Shown here in pieces: positions 18,060 to 25,796 of a stretch of DNA of 64,000 nucleotides. How positions within the stretch are numbered: position 1 is the first letter of the stretch; every line of letters begins with the position of its first letter. The DNA comes from Dehalococcoidia bacterium (lineage in GTDB: Bacteria > Chloroflexota > Dehalococcoidia > SpSt-223), in NCBI GenBank assembly GCA_025054935.1, contig JANWZD010000003.1, forward strand, positions 1 through 64,000, in the 5' to 3' direction. Below the pieces are notes generated by a model. That model made no database searches. It was not told the origin of the DNA and worked only from the letters and a program-made list of their open reading frames with translations. The position numbers and the translations under genes were made by a program.

Positions 18060-19267
18060 TGGGGCGCAACTGGCTGTTTGCTGTAGCCCTGCTGACGGCG
18101 AGCGTCGTGCTCGCTGTCGCCACGGGCTACAACCTGCTCTGGAAAGCCGTGTACTTCTTCCTGTTCTTGATCGCGCTCTCATGGGCGTGGACATGGCTGA
18201 ATGTGCGAGATATTGAGGTGCGTCGGGACGGCCCAGAGCAGCGCGCCCAGATCGGCCAGACAATCAGCGAGCGCATCACGGTCCGCAATCGGAGCTGGCT
18301 GCCCAAGCCGTGGATCGAAATCCGCGACCATTCCACCCTTCCCGGCCATCAGGCGAGCATGGCAATCAACCTTCCTGCCCATGAGCGCCGCACCTGGCGC
18401 ATTAGGACCCCCTGCACTCGCCGGGGGCGGTTCTCTCTTGGGCCGCTGACCGTGGTGGCGACAGACCCCGTCGGGCTGTTCCGCCGCGAGCGGCAGCTCG
18501 CCGGCTCAGGCACGCTGCTGGTCTATCCGCGCACGGTGCCCCTGCCAAACTTCACCCTGCCGGGCGGGGAGCTGTCCGGCGAGAGCCGGATCAAAACGCG
18601 CACCCATGCCGTCACGCCGAACGCGGCTGGCATCCGGGAATACGCGCCGGGCGACAGCTTCAACCGCATCCACTGGCCATCGACAGCGCGCACCGGCCGC
18701 ATCATGGTCAAGGAGTTCGAACTCGATCCCTCCAGCGAAGTCTGGCTGGTGATCGACATGCAGCGCGAGGTGCAGCTCGGCGAGGGCGACGACTCCACGG
18801 AAGAGTACGCCATCACCATTGCCGCATCGATCGGACGCCGCCTCATCGAGACGAACCGCTCGGTCGGGCTCATCGCTTATGGGGCCACTCACGAGGTCAT
18901 CCACACCGACCGCGGCGACCGCCAGCTGCAGAAACTGCTCGAGACGCTGGCGCTTGTTCATGCAACGGGCATCGTGCCGCTCGCCGAAGTGATCGCGGCC
19001 GAGAGCACCCGCTTCGGGCGCAATTCGACCCTTGTCGTTATTACCCCCTCCACCGATGAAGGCTGGGTGCGGTCGCTTCAGCATCAGACCCATCGCGGGG
19101 TCCGCGCAGTGGCGATCGTCCTCGAACCGGTCACCTTCGGCGGCGAGACCGAGGTGATCCACCTCCTCGGGAGCCTCGCCGCCGCGGATATTCGCACCTC
19201 GCTCGTCAAACGGGGCGACGACCTCGACCAAGCCCTCTCTGCCCGGGCGAGCCATCGGATGGTCTAA
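18059..19267 (+). CDS. DUF58 domain protein
   Basis: 402 residues. Two N-terminal hydrophobic segments (residues ~5-45) anchor it. A region with WLPKPWIEIRD follows, then the DUF58 core with IREYAPGDSFNRIHWPSTAR, and a VWA-like fold with VWLVIDMQ in place of a full MIDAS motif. DUF58 proteins pair with MoxR ATPases in envelope-related complexes. The ATG overlaps the moxR stop. Its own stop is ten bases before the transglutaminase gene. The family assignment is clear; the exact role in this organism is not. Confidence 0.88.
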   Translation: MGRNWLFAVALLTASVVLAVATGYNLLWKAVYFFLFLIALSWAWTWLNVRDIEVRRDGPEQRAQIGQTISERITVRNRSWLPKPWIEIRDHSTLPGHQASMAINLPAHERRTWRIRTPCTRRGRFSLGPLTVVATDPVGLFRRERQLAGSGTLLVYPRTVPLPNFTLPGGELSGESRIKTRTHAVTPNAAGIREYAPGDSFNRIHWPSTARTGRIMVKEFELDPSSEVWLVIDMQREVQLGEGDDSTEEYAITIAASIGRRLIETNRSVGLIAYGATHEVIHTDRGDRQLQKLLETLALVHATGIVPLAEVIAAESTRFGRNSTLVVITPSTDEGWVRSLQHQTHRGVRAVAIVLEPVTFGGETEVIHLLGSLAAADIRTSLVKRGDDLDQALSARASHRMV

Positions 19268-19277
19268 CGGAGGCGCC

Positions 19278-21800
19278 ATGAGCACCATCGCAGCGCGTTT
19301 CGGCGCAGACTCAGTCGGCGAACTTCTGCTCTCCGCGCTTCGCCGTCTCTGGCCGCGAGAAGGCTTCCTCACCGTCGCCCTGCTCTTCTTCACGATGCTG
19401 AGCGGCGTCTGGTCAGTTGAGGCCGCCGGCTGGGTCGACCGGCTGCCGCCGCTCGGCCTCGTGCTGCTCGGCGCAACGGCGATGGGGTTCGTCTTCGCCA
19501 AAACCCGCCTCCAATGGTGGCTCTGTCATCCGGTCGGGCTGCTCTACGGAACCGTCGTCTCTGTCTGGGCGACAACCTCCCTCATTCCGCTGGAGGAGCT
19601 GAGCGACCGGATTGTCGACCTGATCATCCGGCTGAACGCTTGGGGCTATGCCGCGCGGACCGGCGGCTACAACACCGACGCCCTCGTCTTCGTCTTTTGG
19701 GTCTGCGCCCTGACCTGGCTGATCGGCTACTTCTCAACGTTCGTCGTCTTCCGCCTCCACCGCGTCTGGCTGGGCATTCTGCCCAGCGGGGTCGCCATCC
19801 TCTTCAACCTGCGGTTTGCCCCTCCCCAAGCGACCGTCTGGTTTTTCTTCTATCTCGCCTTCGCGCTCCTGCTGCTGGTGCGGTTCAACGTCTTCCAGCA
19901 GCACGAACGCTGGAAGCGCGCGCGCGTCGACTTTCAAGAAGGGCTCGGCTTAGGGTCGCTGCCCGAGATGTCGCTCTACGCGCTGCTCATCTCGCTCTTC
20001 GTCTGGCTGATGCCCTCGGGCGGCGTGGCGCCGCTCATCTCAGAAGTGTGGAATGCCATCACCGGGCCTTACAACGACTTCGCAGTCGAGTTCAACCGGC
20101 TCTTCGCCAATCTGAATACGACCCAAGAAGGCCCGTCGACCACCTTCAGCCGCGCGCTCATCTTGAAAGGGCCGATCAAGCTCGGCAGCGCGGTCATCAT
20201 GTATGTCCAAGCAGACCAGCCGATCTATCTTCGGGCGACGGTTTACGACATCTACAACGGCCGCGGGATGATCACGGGGGAAAAACAGACCCTCAACTTT
20301 CCGCCGGGCGCCGAGGCGCCTCCGCCGACGAAAGACTATCGCTCGCGGAAGGAGCTGACGCAGAAGGTGACGCTCCGCGCGACGCCAGGGAACGCGATCT
20401 TGGCAGGCGGCATTCCCCTGCGCGCCAGCCAGCGTGCCGTCGCCGAGGTTGACAAGCCCCTCTCCTACTTCTTGTCGCTCGACGACACCTCGACCGACTC
20501 CTCGCTGCCGGCCCAAGTGCGCAGCGCGGCGCCGCAGATCCGCGAGGTGTTCCTGCGCTTGCGCCAAGAGGGCCGGCTCGGCGCCTCTCCTGCAGACTTG
20601 CCGGCGGAGATCGCGCGCTCCCTGCCCAACGATCTCCGCGTTGCAAACTATTTGCTCCGCGAAGGCCGCGTTGCCGGCCTCGAGCTGCAGTTCGTCAGCC
20701 CCTATCCGATCGATTTCACCTCTGTGCGGGCGCCGGGGCGCGGGCGCGCGCCCAGTCAATACTCCGTCGTCTCCTCGGTCTCGATCGCGTCAGAGCGGGA
20801 GCTGCGCAACGCCAGCACCGACTATCCCGGGTGGATCACTGAGCGCTATCTCCAGCTTCCGCCGAACGTGCCCGAACGCGTGCGCCGCCTCGCTCAAGAG
20901 CTGACTGCCGGCGCGACCAATCCGTACGACAAAGCGACCCGGATCCAAGATTACCTGCGCTCCTTCCGCTACAACGAGAACATCGAGGCACCTCCGCCGA
21001 GTGTCGACCCAGTTGAGCATTTCCTGTTCACGATGCGGGAAGGCTATTGCGACTACTTCGCCACCGCAATGGTCGTCATGCTCCGCTCGCTTGGCATTCC
21101 GGCCCGGATCTCCGCCGGCTATTTCACCGGCGAGTTCGACTCAAACCGCGGCTACTACCTTGTGCGCGAGGCGAACACCCATGCCTGGCCGGAGGTGTTC
21201 TTCCCTGACTATGGGTGGATCGAGTTCGAACCGACGCCGTCCCGTCCTCCCATCCCCCGCGGCGCCGGGACTGATGACGGCGACGCGATGACGAGCGGCC
21301 CCTCAACTGCGGCAATGCCGGGTGACCTCGAAGATCCCGGCTTCATCGAGGATGACTTCGGGCTCGGGCTGATCGGCGGCGACGTCGAGGAGGAAGGCGC
21401 TCCCATCTTGCCGCTTCTGCTGCTGACCCTGCTCGCCCTTACTGGCGCCGGCGGCTGGTACTTCTGGCAGCGCGGGCTGCGCGGGCTGACCAGCGCCAAC
21501 CTAGTCTACGCGAAGGTGACCCGCTTGGCCGCGATTGCGTACCGCCCTCAGCGCGAGGCCGAAACGCCGGTCGAGTACGGCCGGGCATTAGCCTCCCTCC
21601 TTCCGGGCCGCGAACGCGCCGTCGCTCAGGTAATGGACGGCTACACCGCCGCCCGCTACAGCCGCACCGGCCCCACGCTGGCTGAAACCGTCCGTCTCCG
21701 TCGTGCGTGGCAGGAGCTGCGGAGCGCGCTGCTGCTCCTTATCGCGAAACGACCGTTCCGTCTCTTGCTCCGCCGGCGCTTCTTCCGACCGCCGCGCTAG
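19278..21800 (+). CDS. TgpA-like membrane transglutaminase
   Basis: 840 residues. N-terminal helices (residues ~20-260, about six) are followed by an extracytoplasmic region with a transglutaminase core: GYCDYFATAMV (Cys591), NTHAWPEV (His635) and FPDYGWIEFEPTP (Asp644) form the Cys-His-Asp triad. One more helix near residue 715 and a C-terminal DUF4129-like tail complete the usual TgpA layout. It probably cross-links or cleaves peptides or proteins at the outer face of the membrane. GGAGGCGCC precedes the ATG. Third gene of the moxR operon. Confidence 0.9.
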   Translation: MSTIAARFGADSVGELLLSALRRLWPREGFLTVALLFFTMLSGVWSVEAAGWVDRLPPLGLVLLGATAMGFVFAKTRLQWWLCHPVGLLYGTVVSVWATTSLIPLEELSDRIVDLIIRLNAWGYAARTGGYNTDALVFVFWVCALTWLIGYFSTFVVFRLHRVWLGILPSGVAILFNLRFAPPQATVWFFFYLAFALLLLVRFNVFQQHERWKRARVDFQEGLGLGSLPEMSLYALLISLFVWLMPSGGVAPLISEVWNAITGPYNDFAVEFNRLFANLNTTQEGPSTTFSRALILKGPIKLGSAVIMYVQADQPIYLRATVYDIYNGRGMITGEKQTLNFPPGAEAPPPTKDYRSRKELTQKVTLRATPGNAILAGGIPLRASQRAVAEVDKPLSYFLSLDDTSTDSSLPAQVRSAAPQIREVFLRLRQEGRLGASPADLPAEIARSLPNDLRVANYLLREGRVAGLELQFVSPYPIDFTSVRAPGRGRAPSQYSVVSSVSIASERELRNASTDYPGWITERYLQLPPNVPERVRRLAQELTAGATNPYDKATRIQDYLRSFRYNENIEAPPPSVDPVEHFLFTMREGYCDYFATAMVVMLRSLGIPARISAGYFTGEFDSNRGYYLVREANTHAWPEVFFPDYGWIEFEPTPSRPPIPRGAGTDDGDAMTSGPSTAAMPGDLEDPGFIEDDFGLGLIGGDVEEEGAPILPLLLLTLLALTGAGGWYFWQRGLRGLTSANLVYAKVTRLAAIAYRPQREAETPVEYGRALASLLPGRERAVAQVMDGYTAARYSRTGPTLAETVRLRRAWQELRSALLLLIAKRPFRLLLRRRFFRPPR

Positions 21801-21874
21801 CCCTGCCCGGCGCGCTGCGGGACCTCAGCAGTCGCCTCAATTCGTGGAAATTCCCTATCATTGACGCTATCCAC

Positions 21875-21883
21875 TGGTATCAT
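21875..21883 (+). promoter_or_regulatory. Extended -10 promoter giving a leaderless marR transcript
   Basis: TGGTATCAT (TGn-TATCAT) ends six bases before ATG 21890, so transcription should begin at or next to the start codon. No ribosome site precedes the ATG. A TTGACG at 21861-21866 is too close to the -10 to be its -35. Confidence 0.5.
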
Positions 21884-21889
21884 CGTCAC

Positions 21890-22384
21890 ATGATCGTTGA
21901 CAACGCGCTCAGCCTGCCCGCGGCGCTCCTCGAGTCCGATGCCTATCTGCTCGGGCGGGTGCGGACGCGCCTGATTCGCCGGCTCGCTGAAGAGCATGCG
22001 GCGCTTGGGCTGCGGATCGGGCAGGGCGTCATCCTGATCTGTCTCGAGGAGCTGGGCCCGCTCAGTCAGCGCGACCTCGCCCAGCTGCTCGATGTCGACC
22101 CAAGCGATCTGGTCCGTCACCTCGATGACCTTGAGGCAGGGGGCTTCGTCGAGCGGCGGCCGGACCTCTCCGACCGTCGTCGCAATCTCCTCGTTATCAC
22201 TGCGCCGGGGCAGATGCTGCGCCGCCGCTATGAAGCGATGATCGCTCGCGTCGAGGAGGAAATCTTCGGCGTCCTCGAGCCTGACGACCGCCTGACGTTC
22301 CGCCGTCTCCTCCGCCGCCTTGCCACTGCGCCTGCGGCGGCGGACGCGGCCCAGATGAGAGAAGCGCGGGAGGGAGAGCGCTGA
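21890..22384 (+). CDS. MarR family transcriptional regulator
   Basis: 164 residues with a winged helix: GPLSQRDLAQLLDVDPSDLVRHLDDLEAGGFVERR is the recognition-helix region (residues ~48-85), followed by the wing DLSDRRRNLLVIT and a C-terminal dimerisation helix. The fold and spacing match MarR proteins, which repress nearby genes and release DNA on binding small phenolics or after oxidation. The ATG follows a -10 box by six bases with no ribosome site, suggesting leaderless expression. The stop overlaps the ATG of the flavin monooxygenase gene by one base, so that enzyme is the likely co-regulated target. Confidence 0.85.
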   Translation: MIVDNALSLPAALLESDAYLLGRVRTRLIRRLAEEHAALGLRIGQGVILICLEELGPLSQRDLAQLLDVDPSDLVRHLDDLEAGGFVERRPDLSDRRRNLLVITAPGQMLRRRYEAMIARVEEEIFGVLEPDDRLTFRRLLRRLATAPAAADAAQMREAREGER

Positions 22385-23463
22385 TGGATATCGGGATTTC
22401 GCTGACGCCCAATCGCAACCGGGGCGCTGACCCGCATGAGGCGGTGCGCCATCTTGTCTGGGCGGCGCGCTACGCCGACGAGCACGGCTTCGACTACATC
22501 TGGAGCACAGAGCATCATTTTACTGATGTTGCGTTCAGCAGTTCGCCGAGCGTGATCCTCAGCCACTATGCCGCGATCACCGAGCGTGCCAAGCTGGGCT
22601 ACGCGGTGGCGATCCTGCCCTTTCATCATCCCATCCGGCTTGCGGAAGACCTCGCCTGGATCGACAACTTCTCGAACGGCCGCCTCGTCGGCGGCGTCAG
22701 TCCGGGATGGGCGGCGTACGAGTTCAGCGTCTTCGGCATCCCTCTCGAAGAGCGGCGCGAGCGGTTCCTCGAAGCGCTTGCCATCCTCCGCAAGGCGCTG
22801 GCGGGCGGGAAGTTCAGCCATGAAGGCCGCTTTTGGACGATCCCCGAGACGCGGCTGATGCCGCCGCCGCTCCAGCCGGGGGGACCAAAGTTCGTCTCGG
22901 CGACCACCTCGCGCGACGGGCTGATTCAGACCGCCAAGCTTCGCATCAGCCCGCTCCTCGGCTTCGACCCGCCGTCTGGCCTCCGCGAACTGCGCCAGCT
23001 CTATATCGACGCGGCGCGCGAGGACGGCGCGACGGAGGAAGAGCTGGCCGACCTGCTCACGCGGTTCGGCGCGCTCCGGCGCGTCATCATCCGCGACCGC
23101 GACGAGGAGGCGGAAGAGGAGGCGCTCGAAGCGGCGGGCGGGTTTGCGGCAAGCTCGGCCACGCTGCGGGTCGATGCGAGGACCGGCCAGCCGGTCGAGG
23201 GGATTGTTCGGCGCCGCGGCGACGCCGATGCCGGCAAGGACCCGCGGCAGTCCTATGCCTTCCAAGGCACCCTGTGGGGAACGCCCGACACGGTAGTCCG
23301 CCGGCTCCTCGAACTGCGCGAGGTCGGGCTTGGCCATGTCGTCCTGCAGTTTCACAGCCCCACCCGCGATCCCGACGGGGTGAAGGAGAACATTCGCCGG
23401 TTCGCGCGCGATGTGCTCCCGGCCTACCGTGCCGCAACGCGCGCTCTCGCCGCGGTTCGCTGA
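22384..23463 (+). CDS. Luciferase-like flavin-dependent monooxygenase (LLM class)
   Basis: 359 residues in a TIM-barrel of the bacterial-luciferase-like family: WSTEHHFTDVAFSSSPSVILS, AILPFHHPIRLAEDLAWIDN and GRLVGGVSPGWAAYEF are characteristic. It would use reduced FMN or F420 and oxygen to oxidise an unknown organic substrate. Translationally coupled to the preceding marR gene, so a substrate-responsive two-gene operon is plausible. Confidence 0.88.
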   Translation: MDIGISLTPNRNRGADPHEAVRHLVWAARYADEHGFDYIWSTEHHFTDVAFSSSPSVILSHYAAITERAKLGYAVAILPFHHPIRLAEDLAWIDNFSNGRLVGGVSPGWAAYEFSVFGIPLEERRERFLEALAILRKALAGGKFSHEGRFWTIPETRLMPPPLQPGGPKFVSATTSRDGLIQTAKLRISPLLGFDPPSGLRELRQLYIDAAREDGATEEELADLLTRFGALRRVIIRDRDEEAEEEALEAAGGFAASSATLRVDARTGQPVEGIVRRRGDADAGKDPRQSYAFQGTLWGTPDTVVRRLLELREVGLGHVVLQFHSPTRDPDGVKENIRRFARDVLPAYRAATRALAAVR

Positions 23464-23770
23464 TCGCGCGCTCCACTCGCGGGCAGCCGCCGGACCGCGA
23501 CGACAGCGGTTGTGGGGCGCTGCGCGCTCTTCTTTGGGAGAAGAGCACAAAAATCAGGACCCTCGGCCACGGTCCTAGGACTCGCCGGGCGCGAAAATAG
23601 CGACGAAGTACCAAGTGAACCCAATGGGGGCTGCCGGCTGTCGCCCAAAACGGCTCCCCATTTTGGGCTAATATTGTACGCTAGGGTGCCGAAGCCCCTG
23701 AGGACAGGGAAAAGGGTACCCGCAATAACACCGCCGAGCTGCAGCGCAGGCGGTTCGGCTGAGGACCGTC
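23464..23770. other. 307-base gene-free stretch with two hairpins
   Basis: No coding sequence is convincing here. It holds an AGGACC/GGTCCT stem (23556-23576) and a GCCCAAAA/TTTTGGGC inverted repeat (23643-23668), followed by AT-rich TAATATTGTACG that could be the promoter of the PAS-domain gene. Confidence 0.5.
23643..23668. repeat. Perfect inverted repeat GCCCAAAA-N10-TTTTGGGC
   Basis: Eight-base arms around a ten-base loop, directly before an AT-rich possible -10 (TAATAT, 23669-23674). It could be an operator, or the terminator of the upstream operon; there is no T-run after the stem on the plus strand. Confidence 0.5.
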
Positions 23771-25258
23771 GTGAGGATGAGGAGGAATCGGTCTCAGCGC
23801 GGCCTCGCGAACGCTCGCTCTCCTCGCCGGAGCGGGTGGCGCTTTCGGCGATATCTCGGCAGCGCCCTCCCGCCTGCCCTCGACCATGTCATCGCGCTCA
23901 TCCCTGACCCCTTCCTCATCGTCGGTCTTGATGGGCGCATCCTCGGGTGGAACGCTGCGGCCGAGCGACTGTACGGCTACGCGGCGGAGGAGATCATCGG
24001 CGCCTCGATCGTGCGCTTGGCGCCGCCTGGGCATCCTGACGATCTCGCGCTCGCGCTCGACCGCTATTTTCAAGGCCTGCCTCCTCAGCCGGTCGAGACC
24101 GTCCGCCTCCGCAAGGACGGCACGCCGCTGGCGGTGCGCATCACGCTCTCCCCAGTCCGCTCGCGCGCCGGTCGCTTGACCCGCATTGCCGTGCTTCACC
24201 GCGCGCTGGCTGATCCTCGCGGCGTCCTCTCCGAGCACGACGACCAGCTCGCGCAGGCGGTATTAGACGGCGCTCCGGTCGGCGTTCACTGGGTCCGCGA
24301 AGACGGCACGATCCTCTGGGCCAACCGCGCCAAGCTCGAAATGCTGGGCTACGCCGCAGACGAATACATCGGGCGGAACCTTGCTGAATTCGCGGTTGAC
24401 CCAGACGCAGTGCGAACGGCGCTCGGTCGGGTCCGAGGAGGCGACGTCCTCCGGAATGTCGAAATCGGCTTGCGCGCCAAGAATGGCGCCCTCCGGACGA
24501 TGCTCGTCAGCTCAACTGCCTGCCGCCAGGGTGATGCCTTCGTTCACACCTCCTGTTTCAGTGTCGATATCACTGAGCGGAACGACGCCGACGCTCAGTT
24601 GCGCGCGCGGGAGCAGCAGTTCCGCACCGTGGTCGAGAAGGCGCCGGTCTTCATTTGGATGACCGCGCCGGACGCCACAATCACGTTCCTCAGCCGGCCG
24701 TGGTTCGACTTCACGGGCCGGCCGCTCGATGAAGCGTTTGGCGACGGCTGGGTCGCCGCTATTCATCCAGATGACCTTCCCGCCGTTCTCGATCGGTATT
24801 GCCAGGCATTCGACCGCCGTGAGCCCTACGTCGTTGAATACCGCCTCCGGCGCCGCGACGGCGCCTATCGCTGGATGCTCGACCGGGGCATGCCGCTCGT
24901 TGACCCGGCGGGCGAATTTGCCGGCTATCTTGGCGCGGCGGTCGACATTACGGAGTTCCGCGAAGCGGCGGAGGAGCGAGCGCGCGCGGCTGCGCGCGAC
25001 GGCCGGGTTGAGGGCGTGCTCCTGACGGCGCGCGAGATGTCTCACCTGCTCAACAACAGCATCACGAGCGCCATCGGGAGCTTGGAACTGCTCGCCTACG
25101 ACCCGACCAACGAACGGTATCAGGCGCTGATCCCCGGCGCACTCGCTAGCCTCGAGACGGCGGCGCGCTACCTGCGCGATCTTCAGAACATCGTCCGGGT
25201 CGAGACAAAGCAGACCGCGGTCGGCGAGGCACTCGACCTCGGCCGCTCGACCGCCTAG
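23771..25258 (+). CDS. Triple-PAS protein with histidine phosphoacceptor box but no ATPase domain
   Basis: 495 residues. Three PAS domains are visible: about residues 35-135 (WNAAAERLYGYAAEEIIG), 150-275 (WANRAKLEMLGYAADEYIGRN) and 280-395 (FLSRPWFDFTGRPLDEAF, ending with the PAC-type YLGAAVDITEFREAAEE). After a short coiled coil comes REMSHLLNNSIT, which matches the H-box of HxLNN-type histidine kinases, and GSLELL. The protein ends about 70 residues later with no N, G1 or G2 box of an HATPase domain. It may be phosphorylated by a separate kinase or act as a phosphotransfer or sensor adaptor. GTG 23771 or ATG 23777 could be the start. Confidence 0.75.
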   Translation: MRMRRNRSQRGLANARSPRRSGWRFRRYLGSALPPALDHVIALIPDPFLIVGLDGRILGWNAAAERLYGYAAEEIIGASIVRLAPPGHPDDLALALDRYFQGLPPQPVETVRLRKDGTPLAVRITLSPVRSRAGRLTRIAVLHRALADPRGVLSEHDDQLAQAVLDGAPVGVHWVREDGTILWANRAKLEMLGYAADEYIGRNLAEFAVDPDAVRTALGRVRGGDVLRNVEIGLRAKNGALRTMLVSSTACRQGDAFVHTSCFSVDITERNDADAQLRAREQQFRTVVEKAPVFIWMTAPDATITFLSRPWFDFTGRPLDEAFGDGWVAAIHPDDLPAVLDRYCQAFDRREPYVVEYRLRRRDGAYRWMLDRGMPLVDPAGEFAGYLGAAVDITEFREAAEERARAAARDGRVEGVLLTAREMSHLLNNSITSAIGSLELLAYDPTNERYQALIPGALASLETAARYLRDLQNIVRVETKQTAVGEALDLGRSTA

Positions 25259-25385
25259 CGCCTGCCAGAAAGCGTCCGCCTGCCGGAGAAGAGCGTCCTC
25301 GCCGCCGCTTCTTCGTCGCGCAAGGCTGGCGGGGGCATCGCGCTGCCGAGAGGTGTCTCGGACAAGCGCTCGGCGAGAAGTGTGC

Positions 25386-25667
25386 CTACGGCCGTCCGCG
25401 CCGCCGGAATGGCAGGGTCATGCCGAACAGGATCCCGCCGACCAGCCCGAGATAGAGCGCAGCAAAGAGGAGGAAGAAGAGCGTGGCGACCGGGCCGCTT
25501 GAAGCGCCGGTGAGGGCATGCGCCGCGCTCTTCGCTGCCAGACCGGGGAGATAGAAAAAAAGCTGGCCGCCGGTCGCGACGAGCCAGACTGCCAGGGCAA
25601 AGAGCGCCAGCATGCTGGCGGCGCGAACGACCCAAAGCAGCAGCCGCACGAGACGAGTATCCCCCAT
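25386..25667 (-). CDS. Small membrane protein, two helices
   Basis: 93 residues with two clear hydrophobic segments (residues ~8-30 and ~58-82), positive charges before the first helix and a basic RRRGRP tail. This composition fits a small integral membrane protein. I do not recognise a family. It has no strong ribosome site and stands alone between a PAS protein and a divergent membrane glycosyltransferase gene, so it could still be chance coding. Confidence 0.45.
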   Translation of the reverse strand: MGDTRLVRLLLWVVRAASMLALFALAVWLVATGGQLFFYLPGLAAKSAAHALTGASSGPVATLFFLLFAALYLGLVGGILFGMTLPFRRRGRP

Positions 25668-25758
25668 TGCGAGCGGTCACGCAAACGGTCAAGCGGCTGA
25701 TTCCTGCGCCGCTCTCGCGCCGGCGCCCGGAACGCCTGAACTCCCCCTGCCCTTCCCC

Positions 25759-25788
25759 CTGACTGAAGTGGGAAGAAGCTACTACACT
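25759..25788 (+). promoter_or_regulatory. Promoter with short or no leader for the membrane glycosyltransferase operon
   Basis: CTGACT (-35, 25759-25764), an 18-base spacer and TACACT (-10, 25783-25788). The GTG start is at 25797, eight bases after the -10, so the mRNA is leaderless or nearly so. Confidence 0.5.
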
Positions 25789-25796
25789 CACGGGCT

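Noticed and set aside
21861-21883. TTGACG plus TATCAT as a classical promoter before marR
   Set aside because: The spacer would be only 11 bases; the TATCAT works better as an extended -10.
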